Shown: in pieces, positions 7,957-15,723 of the stretch | Layout: each line of letters begins with the position of its first letter | Position numbering within the stretch: the first letter of the stretch is position 1 | Source: Cacconaster sp045641345 | Lineage (GTDB): Bacteria; Bacteroidota; Bacteroidia; Bacteroidales; UBA932 | Assembly: GCA_045641345.1 (NCBI GenBank) | Contig: JAZUGR010000009.1 | Coordinates: forward strand, 1 to 35,426 | Reading direction: 5' to 3' | Length of the DNA: 35,426 bases | Translations under genes and position numbers: made by a program | The notes under the pieces: model-generated | What the model was told of the DNA's origin: nothing | What the model saw: only the letters and a program-made list of their open reading frames with translations | Databases searched by the model: none

Positions 7957-10198
7957 CTGCCGTTGTGTCGTTTTTCCCGTTTCCGGTGCGCCATACGCTC
8001 TTGAGGCCCTTGATCATCCGGAGCCTGGCTATAAGGTTGTCGATGTCTTCGGTGCTGTGGACATAGAGTTCCATAGTGCCGTCGAACACCCCGTCGTGCG
8101 ACTCGACCTGTATTTTCCGCATATTGATCCTCAGGCCGCTCGAAATGACCTTGGTTATCTCGTTGAGCATTCCCATACGGTCGATGCCCCTGAGCGTCAG
8201 TACGCACGGGAATGAGGAAACCATAAGTTTGCTCCACTTCACGGCTACTATCTTGTCGCCGTTCTTGCTGGCCAGGTCGGTGGCTGTGGCGCAGGTTTTC
8301 TTGTGTACCGTTATGCTGCCGTCGCTCTCGATGAAGCCCACCGCATTGTCGCCCGGAATGGGGGAGCAGCAGTCGGCTATGTGGAACGGTGGCATTCCGT
8401 TTCCGGCCTTGTCGGAAATTACAAAATCCTCCTTCCTGTTGATTTCGTTTTTTGTATGGGTTCCGCTGTGGAAGAATTTGATGCCCCAGAAGGTTCTGTT
8501 GCCCGCTTCGGCTGGAACGCTCTTGAGCGCCTTGTCGATGTCTGAAAGGTCGATTACCCCTATGCCGATCCTGCTGTAAAGGTCGCTCTTGTTTTCGAGC
8601 TTGTAGTAGGAGAGGAGCTTCTTGAGTACGTTGATGCGCTCGGATATCCCGCGCTCGTTGAGCGCTGCTTCAAGCAACTTGAACCCTTCGCCTATGGAAT
8701 TCTCCACCTCGGCGTGAAGTGCGTCGAGCACCTTGTTGCGGGCCTTTGACGACTGCAGGAAATTGAGCCATTCCCTCTTGGGACGGCTGTTGCTGGCTGT
8801 GATTATCTCGATCTGGTCGCCGTTCTTGAGAACGGTGGAGAGGGGTACGAGCTTCTGGTTTACCTTGGCTGCGATGGCCGAGTTGCCTATGTCGGTGTGG
8901 ATGTGATATGCGAAGTCGAGCGCCGTGGAGCCGTTGGGCAGGCTTCTGGGCTCCCCTCTGCGGGTGAATACGTATATTTCGGACGTGGTGAGCTCCTTGT
9001 GCACGTCGTCGAGGAACTTGATGGCGTTGGCATCGGGATTCTCGATAATTTCGCGAACCCTGGCTATCAGCTGGTCGAGTTCTATCTGCGATATGCTCTC
9101 CCCATCGGCCCTTTTGTAGAGCCAGTGGGCTGCAAGGCCCCTTTCGGCTATGGCGTTCATCCTCTCGCTGCGTATCTGGCACTCGACCCAGTAGCCGTAA
9201 TTCGACATCGCGGTAAGATGCAACGCCTCATATCCGTTGGACTTGGGCTCCTTGATCCAGTCTCTGGTGCGGTCGGCCTTGTAACTGTAGATTCCGGTGA
9301 TTATGGCGAATATGTGCCAGCACTGATCCCTTTCGCTGAACTCCTTCTTGGGCTTGAAGATTATCCTTATGGCATACACGTCGAAGATTTCGTCGAACGG
9401 TATGTTCTTCTGGTTCATCTTGTGCCAGATGGAATATGGCGACTTGAGCCTTTTTATTATCTGGAAATCGTAGCCGTTGTCCTCCAGCCCCTTGCGTATC
9501 GGGGCGATGAACTCCTCGAGCGAACTGCTGCGCTCCTTTTCGAACGCCTCGAGCCTCGCCTTTATCTCCCCGTAGGCCTCCGGCTCACGATAGGTGAGCC
9601 AGATGTTCTCCATTTCGGTCTTGATGCTGTACAGACCCAGCTTGTTTGCAAGCGGGATGAAGATGTACATCGTTTCGCTCAGTATCTTGTCCCTCTTGTA
9701 TTCGGGCATATACTGGATGGTGCGCACGTTGTGCAGGCGGTCGGCCATCTTGATGAGCACTATGCGCACGTCATCGTTGAGCGTGAGGAGGATTCTCTTG
9801 AAATTCTCGGCCTGCAGGCTGGTGGCGTCCTTGTTGTCGTCGAGAGCCACCTTTATCTTGGTGAGCCCGTCGACCAGCGAGGCTATCTTGTCACCGAAAT
9901 GGCGCGCTATGTCCTCGACCGTGAAGTCGGTGTCCTCGACCACGTCGTGCAGCAGGGCGGCGCAGATCGACTTGCATCCAAGCCCTATCTCGCTGACAAC
10001 TATCTTCGCCACTGCGATGGGGTGCAGTATGTAGGGCTCGCCGGAGCGGCGGCGCACGTTCTTGTGGGCTTCGTTGGCGAATTCGAACGCCTTGAGCACA
10101 AGTTCATACTGCTCGAGATTGACGCAACGCTTCCTGGCGGCCTCCCTGAGGGGGATGACTTCGCGCTCGATGAGCTGATAGTCTTCTTCGGTAAACAT
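7946..10198 (-). CDS. rsh: RelA/SpoT homologue, bifunctional (p)ppGpp synthetase/hydrolase
   Basis: This 750-residue cytoplasmic enzyme makes and degrades the alarmone (p)ppGpp. The HD hydrolase domain is recognisable from RRSGEPYILHPIAVA, ALLHDVVEDT (H84, D85) and MADRLHNVRT (about 151-160), so hydrolase activity is expected. The synthetase domain has RLKSPYSIWHKM (about 250-261), FDVYAIRIIF and VECQIRSERMNAIAERGLAAHW. A TGS domain follows (EIYVFTRRGEPRSLPNGSTA, about 405-465), then a zinc-finger/helical region with HIADCCSPIPGD and a C-terminal ACT domain (RGIDRMGMLNEITKVIS). Length and order are standard for Rel/SpoT proteins. A TACCTTTG -7 box 27 bases upstream suggests its own promoter. 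It leads the operon with the Ig-like lipoprotein, barrel protein and ispG. Confidence 0.97.
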   Translation of the reverse strand: MFTEEDYQLIEREVIPLREAARKRCVNLEQYELVLKAFEFANEAHKNVRRRSGEPYILHPIAVAKIVVSEIGLGCKSICAALLHDVVEDTDFTVEDIARHFGDKIASLVDGLTKIKVALDDNKDATSLQAENFKRILLTLNDDVRIVLIKMADRLHNVRTIQYMPEYKRDKILSETMYIFIPLANKLGLYSIKTEMENIWLTYREPEAYGEIKARLEAFEKERSSSLEEFIAPIRKGLEDNGYDFQIIKRLKSPYSIWHKMNQKNIPFDEIFDVYAIRIIFKPKKEFSERDQCWHIFAIITGIYSYKADRTRDWIKEPKSNGYEALHLTAMSNYGYWVECQIRSERMNAIAERGLAAHWLYKRADGESISQIELDQLIARVREIIENPDANAIKFLDDVHKELTTSEIYVFTRRGEPRSLPNGSTALDFAYHIHTDIGNSAIAAKVNQKLVPLSTVLKNGDQIEIITASNSRPKREWLNFLQSSKARNKVLDALHAEVENSIGEGFKLLEAALNERGISERINVLKKLLSYYKLENKSDLYSRIGIGVIDLSDIDKALKSVPAEAGNRTFWGIKFFHSGTHTKNEINRKEDFVISDKAGNGMPPFHIADCCSPIPGDNAVGFIESDGSITVHKKTCATATDLASKNGDKIVAVKWSKLMVSSFPCVLTLRGIDRMGMLNEITKVISSGLRINMRKIQVESHDGVFDGTMELYVHSTEDIDNLIARLRMIKGLKSVWRTGNGKNDTTADES

Positions 10199-10224
10199 CC
10201 TGTCGGGGTAATTGTTCGAAACTG

Positions 10225-10232
10225 CAAAGGTA
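10225..10232 (-). promoter_or_regulatory. Bacteroidetes -7 box upstream of the RelA/SpoT homologue
   Basis: The minus strand reads TACCTTTG followed by C, a full match to TAnnTTTG. It sits in the 56-base gap between the STAS-kinase gene stop and the rsh start. I see no convincing -33 TTTG at the usual 19-21 base spacing. Confidence 0.5.
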
Positions 10233-10254
10233 GTGAAAAATCAGCAGATTCTTT

Positions 10255-11337
10255 TCAGAACAGAGTTCTGCCTATGAAATCCAGCATCCCCGGCCGGAAT
10301 CCGTAGAGGGTGCCGATATACAGCATATGGAGAGCTGCGAAAGGCTCCACCTTGCGGCGTACTTCCTCCAGGTCGGCAGGGGTGAGGGCCCCGAAATATT
10401 CCCTGACGAAAATATTCCATATTTCTGCCATTTGAGCCTTGCCGAGATGGAATATGTGCATCGAGAGCTCTTCGGTATTGAGGTTCGACAGGAAATACCA
10501 CATTCCGAGGTCGAGCATCGGATATCCGTAGCCGAAGTCGGAGAGGTCGATCCAATAGTCTTCCTTGCCGTCGGTTATCACGTTGCTGGGCTGCAGGTCA
10601 CCGTGCAGGCAGGTCGTGGCGTGGGGAACCGAATCGAGGAACGAGAGGACCTTCGCCTTCTGCGCCCCGTCGATATCCTTGCTGGATGAGACCACGCTGC
10701 GGTAGATGAGCGACCGGTCGGCGAAGATGGTGGTGTCGCACGGAGTGTCGTGCAGGTTGCGGCACATACGGGCGAAGCGCACGCTCATCTCCTCGATGCG
10801 CCGGGGCTCCTCCGACATTATGCGGGAGAACGACCGCTTGCCCTCTATGCGCTCGAAATCGAGCCCGCGGTTGCCCTGATAGTCGTACATCGTGCCCACC
10901 ATCGGGGTGTTGATTCCGAATTGGAGCACGGCCTTGGCCACGTTCTTTTCGCGCACGACAACCTCTTCGGGCATATTGGCGCCATACATCTTGAGCATCG
11001 AATCCCCGTCCTGGCTGTTGTAGGCCTTCGAGAGATATCCTTCGCCGAACATCGAATAGCGCGATATGTCGAGCGGTGCGGGCTTGCGCGTCACGTTGAT
11101 GAAGTTGGACACCCCGGAATCCTCGAAGCGGCACGCCACCGCGTCGGAGGCGTTGACAATCGAGAAGCCGGCACCTGCCTTGCGCCGGTTGAATAGCTTG
11201 CGCATAAGCGAGAAGCTTATTTCGTCGATTCCGTCAAAGTCGAGGGTTGTCAGCCCTTCAAGTGCTATGGAGTCCACAAGGGAGTCGGCCCCGCCCGAAC
11301 GGAGCAGGTCGCCGGCCTTGATAATCTTTGAAATCAT
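10255..11337 (-). CDS. STAS-like domain fused to an aminoglycoside phosphotransferase-like kinase
   Basis: The 360-residue product has two parts. Residues about 25-82 resemble a STAS/anti-sigma-antagonist domain: GIDEISFSLMRKLFNRRK, then GAGFSIVNASDAVACRFEDS and GVSNFINV follow the strand-helix-strand-helix rhythm of that fold. Residues about 95-345 are a kinase of the aminoglycoside phosphotransferase/choline kinase superfamily, with a Gly-rich FGEGYLSKAY loop, K116, the catalytic loop CLHGDLQPSN (D247, N252) and the metal-binding segment WIDLSDFGYGYPMLDLG. Kinases with HGDxxxxN phosphorylate small molecules, so the substrate is open. The ATG overlaps the ligA stop by 4 bases. The STAS assignment is by pattern and less sure than the kinase. 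Confidence 0.82.
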   Translation of the reverse strand: MISKIIKAGDLLRSGGADSLVDSIALEGLTTLDFDGIDEISFSLMRKLFNRRKAGAGFSIVNASDAVACRFEDSGVSNFINVTRKPAPLDISRYSMFGEGYLSKAYNSQDGDSMLKMYGANMPEEVVVREKNVAKAVLQFGINTPMVGTMYDYQGNRGLDFERIEGKRSFSRIMSEEPRRIEEMSVRFARMCRNLHDTPCDTTIFADRSLIYRSVVSSSKDIDGAQKAKVLSFLDSVPHATTCLHGDLQPSNVITDGKEDYWIDLSDFGYGYPMLDLGMWYFLSNLNTEELSMHIFHLGKAQMAEIWNIFVREYFGALTPADLEEVRRKVEPFAALHMLYIGTLYGFRPGMLDFIGRTLF

Positions 11338-13352
11338 TTTATGATATTGTAAAACTCTTCTTCGGATATTATCTTGATTCCCAGCTTTTCGGCCTTGCGC
11401 AGTTTTTCGGGCCCGGCCTTTTCGCCGGCAAGCAGATATGTGGTGCTGCCGCTCACGCTGCCGGTGACCTTGCCGCCGTGGGAGGCTACAAGGGATTTCA
11501 TCTCTTCGCGGGAGATGCTGTAGTTGCCCGAAATTACGACCGTGCAGCCTTCGAGCACGTTTGAGATGAGGTTGAATTCCTCATCCTTGATTTCCATCTG
11601 CAATCCGATGGCGCGGAGCTTCTCAATCATTTCGCGATGCCTCGGGTCCGCGAAATACGAAAGCAGCGAGTCGGCCATTATTCCGCCCACTTCGTCGATC
11701 TGGAGCAGTTCCTCGCGAGAGGCCGCCATAAGGGAGTCGATGCTCTTGAAGTGCGAGGCCAGCATACGGGCCGTCGTCTCGCCCACGTGGCGGATACCTA
11801 TGGCACCCAGTACCCTCGTGAATGGGACGGCCTTGGAGTGTTCGAGGCTCTGCAGGAAATTCTCGACCGATTTGCTCTGCCATCCCTCGAGTTTGAGAAG
11901 GTCTTCCTCCTTGAGGCTGTAGAGGTCGTCGGGAGTACGGATCAACCCCGCATCGTAAAGCTGGCATATGGTGGCTTCTCCGGCCAGTATGTCCATAGCC
12001 TTGCGGGAGATGAAGTGGATGAGCCTCCCCTTTATCTGCTCGGGGCACCTGTCGGTGTTGGGGCAGTAGTGCCGCGCCTGCTCATCGTCCCTGACAAGCT
12101 GGGTGCCGCAGAGAGGGCAGACCTCCGGGAAATGGGGCCTCGTCGCTCCGGCAGGGCGTTTCGAGACCTCCACAGCCGTAATCTTGGGAATTATCTCCCC
12201 TCCTTTTTCGATATATACCCAGTCGCCGATATGGATGTCGAGCAGGTCCATCTGGTCCTTGTTGTGAAGGGAGGCCCGCCTGATGGTAGTGCCCGAAAGG
12301 GGGACAGGCTCGAGGTTGGCCACCGGGGTTATGGCTCCGGTGCGGCCCACCTGATAATCTATCGAAAGGAGCGGGGTGAGGGCCGATTCGGGCTTGAATT
12401 TGTATGCCGTGGCCCAGCGCGGACTCTTGGCCGTGAAGCCCAACTGCCTCTGGAGGGCGAGTTCGTTGACTTTTATCACCACTCCGTCGGTGGCGAAGGG
12501 CAGCTCCTTGCGGCGTGTGTCCCACTGCCGGATGTATTCTATTGCATCCGCGATGGATTCGGCCCGGCGGGCGTATTCGGAAGTGGGCAGACCCCACGAA
12601 CGTGCTGCCTCTATGGCCTCGCAGTGCGTTTTGAACGGGAGATTGTCGCCGAGCATATGGTAGAGTACGCAGTCGAGCCCGCGGGAGCGCATCTGAAGCG
12701 GATTCTGGAGCTTGAGGCTGCCTGATGCCGCATTGCGCGGATTGGCGAACGGCTGCTCGCCGTTTTCGGCTTTTTCGCGGTTGAGCCTTTCGAAATCGGC
12801 GAAAGGCATATATATCTCACCGCGAATCTCAAATTCCTGCGGTATCTGAGGCCCGCCCGGAGCGCGGCGCAGAGTGCGCGGGATGCAGGGGATGTTGACC
12901 ACGTTGCGGGTGACGTCGTCGCCCTTGAGCCCGTCGCCACGCGTCACTGCGTGGACCAGAGCCCCGTCGCGGTAGGTGAGGGAGATGCCGGTGCCGTCGA
13001 ACTTGAGTTCGCAGGAATAGGTGCATCCCTCCACGGTGCGTGAGATTCTTTCGCCGAATTCCTCCATTTCGCCGATGGAGTAGGTGTTGCCAAGGGAGAG
13101 CATCGGGTACTTGTGGGCCACCTGCAGGAAATCCGACGTGAGGTCGCTGCCCACCTTTACCGAGGGGGAATCGGCGCTGGCCAGGGAGGGGAACATCTTC
13201 TCCAGGCCCTGCAGCTCCTGCATCAGCAGGTCGAACTCGAAATCGGAGATGGTGGGGGCGTTGAGCACATAGTAGTTGTGACTGTGCCTCTCCAGCTCCT
13301 TGCGGAGCGTTTCAACGCGCTGCCTGGCAGCTTGCAACGATATCTTTGCCAT
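11334..13352 (-). CDS. ligA: NAD-dependent DNA ligase
   Basis: This cytoplasmic enzyme seals DNA nicks using NAD+ during replication and repair. Its 672 residues match the usual length. The Ia domain begins with HSHNYYVLNAPTISDFEFD. The adenylation motif CELKFDG places the active Lys at 117. Further motifs include GRTGAITPVANLEPV (OB fold) and the four-cysteine zinc finger CPLCGTQLVRDD plus CPNTDRCPEQ. The helix-hairpin-helix region and a C-terminal BRCT domain (LEGCTVVISGNYSISREEM) complete the set. The first 41 bases overlap the end of the ABC ATPase gene in another frame. The family N-terminus argues that this start is right, and a TATCTTTG box lies 16 bases upstream. Confidence 0.98.
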   Translation of the reverse strand: MAKISLQAARQRVETLRKELERHSHNYYVLNAPTISDFEFDLLMQELQGLEKMFPSLASADSPSVKVGSDLTSDFLQVAHKYPMLSLGNTYSIGEMEEFGERISRTVEGCTYSCELKFDGTGISLTYRDGALVHAVTRGDGLKGDDVTRNVVNIPCIPRTLRRAPGGPQIPQEFEIRGEIYMPFADFERLNREKAENGEQPFANPRNAASGSLKLQNPLQMRSRGLDCVLYHMLGDNLPFKTHCEAIEAARSWGLPTSEYARRAESIADAIEYIRQWDTRRKELPFATDGVVIKVNELALQRQLGFTAKSPRWATAYKFKPESALTPLLSIDYQVGRTGAITPVANLEPVPLSGTTIRRASLHNKDQMDLLDIHIGDWVYIEKGGEIIPKITAVEVSKRPAGATRPHFPEVCPLCGTQLVRDDEQARHYCPNTDRCPEQIKGRLIHFISRKAMDILAGEATICQLYDAGLIRTPDDLYSLKEEDLLKLEGWQSKSVENFLQSLEHSKAVPFTRVLGAIGIRHVGETTARMLASHFKSIDSLMAASREELLQIDEVGGIMADSLLSYFADPRHREMIEKLRAIGLQMEIKDEEFNLISNVLEGCTVVISGNYSISREEMKSLVASHGGKVTGSVSGSTTYLLAGEKAGPEKLRKAEKLGIKIISEEEFYNIIK

Positions 13353-14031
13353 CCTCTCCGATTTGATGCAAAGATAGTATTTTCCGTTCTATTTCTTCTC
13401 CTTGATAAAGCACTTTTGCGGGGCGGTTTCCCAATATCGTAAACGTGTCCCCCACCGAAAGAGCCTCTTCGGCCAGGTGCGTGACCATAATGACCGTCAT
13501 CCCCCTCTGCCGCCACACTTGTGAAAGACGGCTTGCAACATTCTCTTTCAGCGCCGCATCGAGTGCGGAGAAAGGTTCGTCCAGAAGCAGTATGTCCGGC
13601 CTCCCGGCCATTGCCCTTGCAAGGGATACCCTTTGGGCCATCCCGCCGCTCAGAGCGGAGGGCATCATCTCTGCGTGGGGAGCCATTTCCAATGCGGAGA
13701 GCCACTCGATTGCACAATCCCTTCGCTCTTTGACGGGCATATCCCCTGGCAGTGCAAACTCCACGTTCCCGACCGCCGTCTTCCACGGGAGCAGACGCGG
13801 CTCCTGAAACGCATAGCCCATACTGCGGGAGGAGGTTCCGCTTATTGTCCCTGCAGCGGGCCTGACGATTCCGGCGATGACGTTCAAAAGTGTGGTCTTG
13901 CCGCATCCCGAAGGCCCGAGGATGCAGTTCACAGCGCCGCCCTTGAACGTGGCGGAAAAATTGTCGAACACCGCAGATGAGCTGAAGCTCACGCTGAGGC
14001 CTGAAATGACGATATCCTTGCTTATTTCCAT
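13312..14031 (-). CDS. NitT/TauT-type ABC transporter ATP-binding protein
   Basis: This is the cytoplasmic ATPase of an importer of the nitrate/sulfonate/taurine type (SsuB/TauB-like). The 239-residue chain has Walker A GPSGCGKT (39-46), a Q-loop glutamine at 76 (FQEPRLLPW), the signature LSGGMAQR (128-135), Walker B DILLLDEP (146-153), a D-loop SALD and a switch His in VTHLAEEAL. Its start overlaps the permease stop by 10 bases and its end overlaps ligA by 41 bases. It is the last transporter gene of the operon that begins at 18124. The substrate cannot be told from the ATPase. Confidence 0.93.
   Translation of the reverse strand: MEISKDIVISGLSVSFSSSAVFDNFSATFKGGAVNCILGPSGCGKTTLLNVIAGIVRPAAGTISGTSSRSMGYAFQEPRLLPWKTAVGNVEFALPGDMPVKERRDCAIEWLSALEMAPHAEMMPSALSGGMAQRVSLARAMAGRPDILLLDEPFSALDAALKENVASRLSQVWRQRGMTVIMVTHLAEEALSVGDTFTILGNRPAKVLYQGEEIERKILSLHQIGEDGKDIVASCQAAR
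13369..13376 (-). promoter_or_regulatory. Bacteroidetes -7 box for ligA inside the ABC ATPase gene
   Basis: The minus strand reads TATCTTTG followed by C, a full TAnnTTTG match placed 16 bases before the ligA ATG and inside the 3-prime end of the upstream gene. It would give ligA a very short leader and expression independent of the transporter operon. No good -33 element is visible. Confidence 0.45.
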
Positions 14032-14777
14032 CTTTCAATCCTCCTTTGGGCGATGCGCACCGCCTTTTCAAAGGCGGCTCCAACAAGTATGGTGACCAGG
14101 GTCCACGCTATCAGCACGTCGACCTGCAGGAACGTCTGGGCCGAGTGCATGGCCGTGCCTATCCCGTACCGTGGCTGGCTGAGCACCTCGCCGACCACTA
14201 TGGCCCTCCATCCCATTCCAACTGCGGTGGAGATGCCGCTCGCGGCAAACGGCCCGATTGCCGGAAGATAGACCTCCCTGACAAGCCTCGCTCCGTGCAC
14301 CCCGTAGAAGCGGGCCATCTCCACAAGCTTGCGGTCGACGCTGCCGATTCCCTCGGCCGTGTTGAGGTAGATTATCGGGAACATCGTAAGAAAGCCTATC
14401 AATACAGGTACCGAGTCCGATTTGAACCATATCAGGGCGAGCAGCACGAAAGCCACCACCGGGGTGGAGCGGAGCACCACTATCCACGGCTGGAGAAACG
14501 AGTTGACGCGGCTGTTCAGCCCTCCGGCTATCCCGGCGAGGATACCTCCTGCGAGAGCCGCGGCAAAGCCTGCGACTGCGCGCAGAATAGTGCCGGCCAC
14601 TACGCGCAGGAATCCCTTCTCTGTGAGCAGTCCGGCAACCGCAACGGCCGTGGCCGTCGGCCCTGGCAGTATCTGCTCCGAGGAGACGATGAGCGATACG
14701 GCCTCCCACAGCAGCAGAAGAAGTAGTGTCGAAGTGGCTGTCGGGAGCCATTTCCTATTTCGCAAAAAACTTTTCAT
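14022..14777 (-). CDS. NitT/TauT-type ABC transporter permease
   Basis: This 251-residue inner-membrane permease belongs to the binding-protein-dependent transport family (SsuC/TauC-like). About six hydrophobic helices are visible, the first at residues about 13-32. The ATPase-contacting EAA-type loop is REVYLPAIGPFAASGIS, followed by GMGWRAIVVGEVLSQPRYGIG, which is typical of this subfamily. The start lies 23 bases inside the end of the binding-protein gene and the stop overlaps the ATPase gene by 10 bases, so the three are likely translationally coupled. Confidence 0.93.
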   Translation of the reverse strand: MKSFLRNRKWLPTATSTLLLLLLWEAVSLIVSSEQILPGPTATAVAVAGLLTEKGFLRVVAGTILRAVAGFAAALAGGILAGIAGGLNSRVNSFLQPWIVVLRSTPVVAFVLLALIWFKSDSVPVLIGFLTMFPIIYLNTAEGIGSVDRKLVEMARFYGVHGARLVREVYLPAIGPFAASGISTAVGMGWRAIVVGEVLSQPRYGIGTAMHSAQTFLQVDVLIAWTLVTILVGAAFEKAVRIAQRRIERWK

Positions 14778-15720
14778 CGGGTATTCTGTTTCCTATTGCT
14801 TCGGGTGAACTTTCCAGAAAGACGTTGAGATAAGCAATTATTGCATCCCTGGCGTCGGCGGCTCCCACTACGTCGAAGTTGGAGCGCGGGATGGATGATA
14901 CGACTGCCGCGCTGTCGGGGTTTATGCCCAGCCTGACCGCGATTGCGGCTGCACTGTCGGGATGGGCGAGGACCCAGCCGGTTGAGGCCTTGAGTGCGTC
15001 AACCATCGTTTTTATGATAGGGCTTCCGCTTTCGGCCAGGGCTGCGCTGCAGAGAAATGCGGTTTCGGCCGCGCGGATATGCTCCGCCTTTTCCCACTCC
15101 AGGCCGAGATCTGCCATAATCCTGAGATTCCTGTTTTTGCCAAGGGCCTGCGAAAGATAGGGCTCCGAAAGAATGCAGATGTCTGCAATTCCGGCCATGG
15201 CCGCGTTGGCCAGGTCGATGTGTGAAGGGAAACGGTAGTCGATTTCAACGTCCTGATAAGGGATGAGCCCGCTACGGCTGAGCAGATGGCGGAACATCAC
15301 GTCGGGGGTCATCCCACGGGCCATGAGATACACCTTCCTGCCGCGCAGATCCTTCAAGCCACGTATTGAAGAGTCCTCTGCGCACAGATAGAGGCTTCCC
15401 CAGATGGGGACGGCGGCAACGCGGTAGTCGATTCCCCTGTTGTATAGCAGGGCGGCCATGGTTGTGGGCAGAACAGCGAAATCGGCGCTTCCCTCGAGCA
15501 TCGCTTTCCGCAGATGGAGCGGCTCGTCGTAGACAGTGATTGCGATATCGGGATTCTTGCAGCGCGAGAGGCTGTCCATCATCCGTGCCATGGCAACCGA
15601 CGAGGGACCCCTGAGGGTGGCTATTTCAATTCTGCCGCTCCCTGTGGGACGGCTGCCGCACGAAGCCGCCACAAGGAGCAGGGCCGTGCATATCGATGCG
15701 TAAAGAGAAATCCTTTTCAT
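14755..15720 (-). CDS. ABC transporter substrate-binding lipoprotein (SsuA/NMT1-like)
   Basis: This 321-residue lipoprotein delivers ligand to the permease encoded next to it. The signal sequence ends in the lipobox VAASC with Cys21. The mature part has the two-lobed binding-protein pattern of the NitT/TauT group: IEIATLRGPSSVAMARMMDS, GSADFAVLPTTMAALLYNRG, a hinge near VPIWGSLYLCAEDSS, then GLKDLRGRKVYLMARGMTPD. Family members bind sulfonates, nitrate, pyrimidine precursors or similar small ligands; the ligand here is unknown. It starts 3 bases after the TonB-dependent receptor stop, so receptor and ABC importer form one uptake route across both membranes. Confidence 0.9.
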   Translation of the reverse strand: MKRISLYASICTALLLVAASCGSRPTGSGRIEIATLRGPSSVAMARMMDSLSRCKNPDIAITVYDEPLHLRKAMLEGSADFAVLPTTMAALLYNRGIDYRVAAVPIWGSLYLCAEDSSIRGLKDLRGRKVYLMARGMTPDVMFRHLLSRSGLIPYQDVEIDYRFPSHIDLANAAMAGIADICILSEPYLSQALGKNRNLRIMADLGLEWEKAEHIRAAETAFLCSAALAESGSPIIKTMVDALKASTGWVLAHPDSAAAIAVRLGINPDSAAVVSSIPRSNFDVVGAADARDAIIAYLNVFLESSPEAIGNRIPDEKFFAK

Positions 15721-15723
15721 CTC

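Noticed and set aside
8897..10306. A 469-residue plus-strand open frame opposite rsh.
   Set aside because: Entirely antisense to a gene with complete HD, synthetase, TGS and ACT domains.
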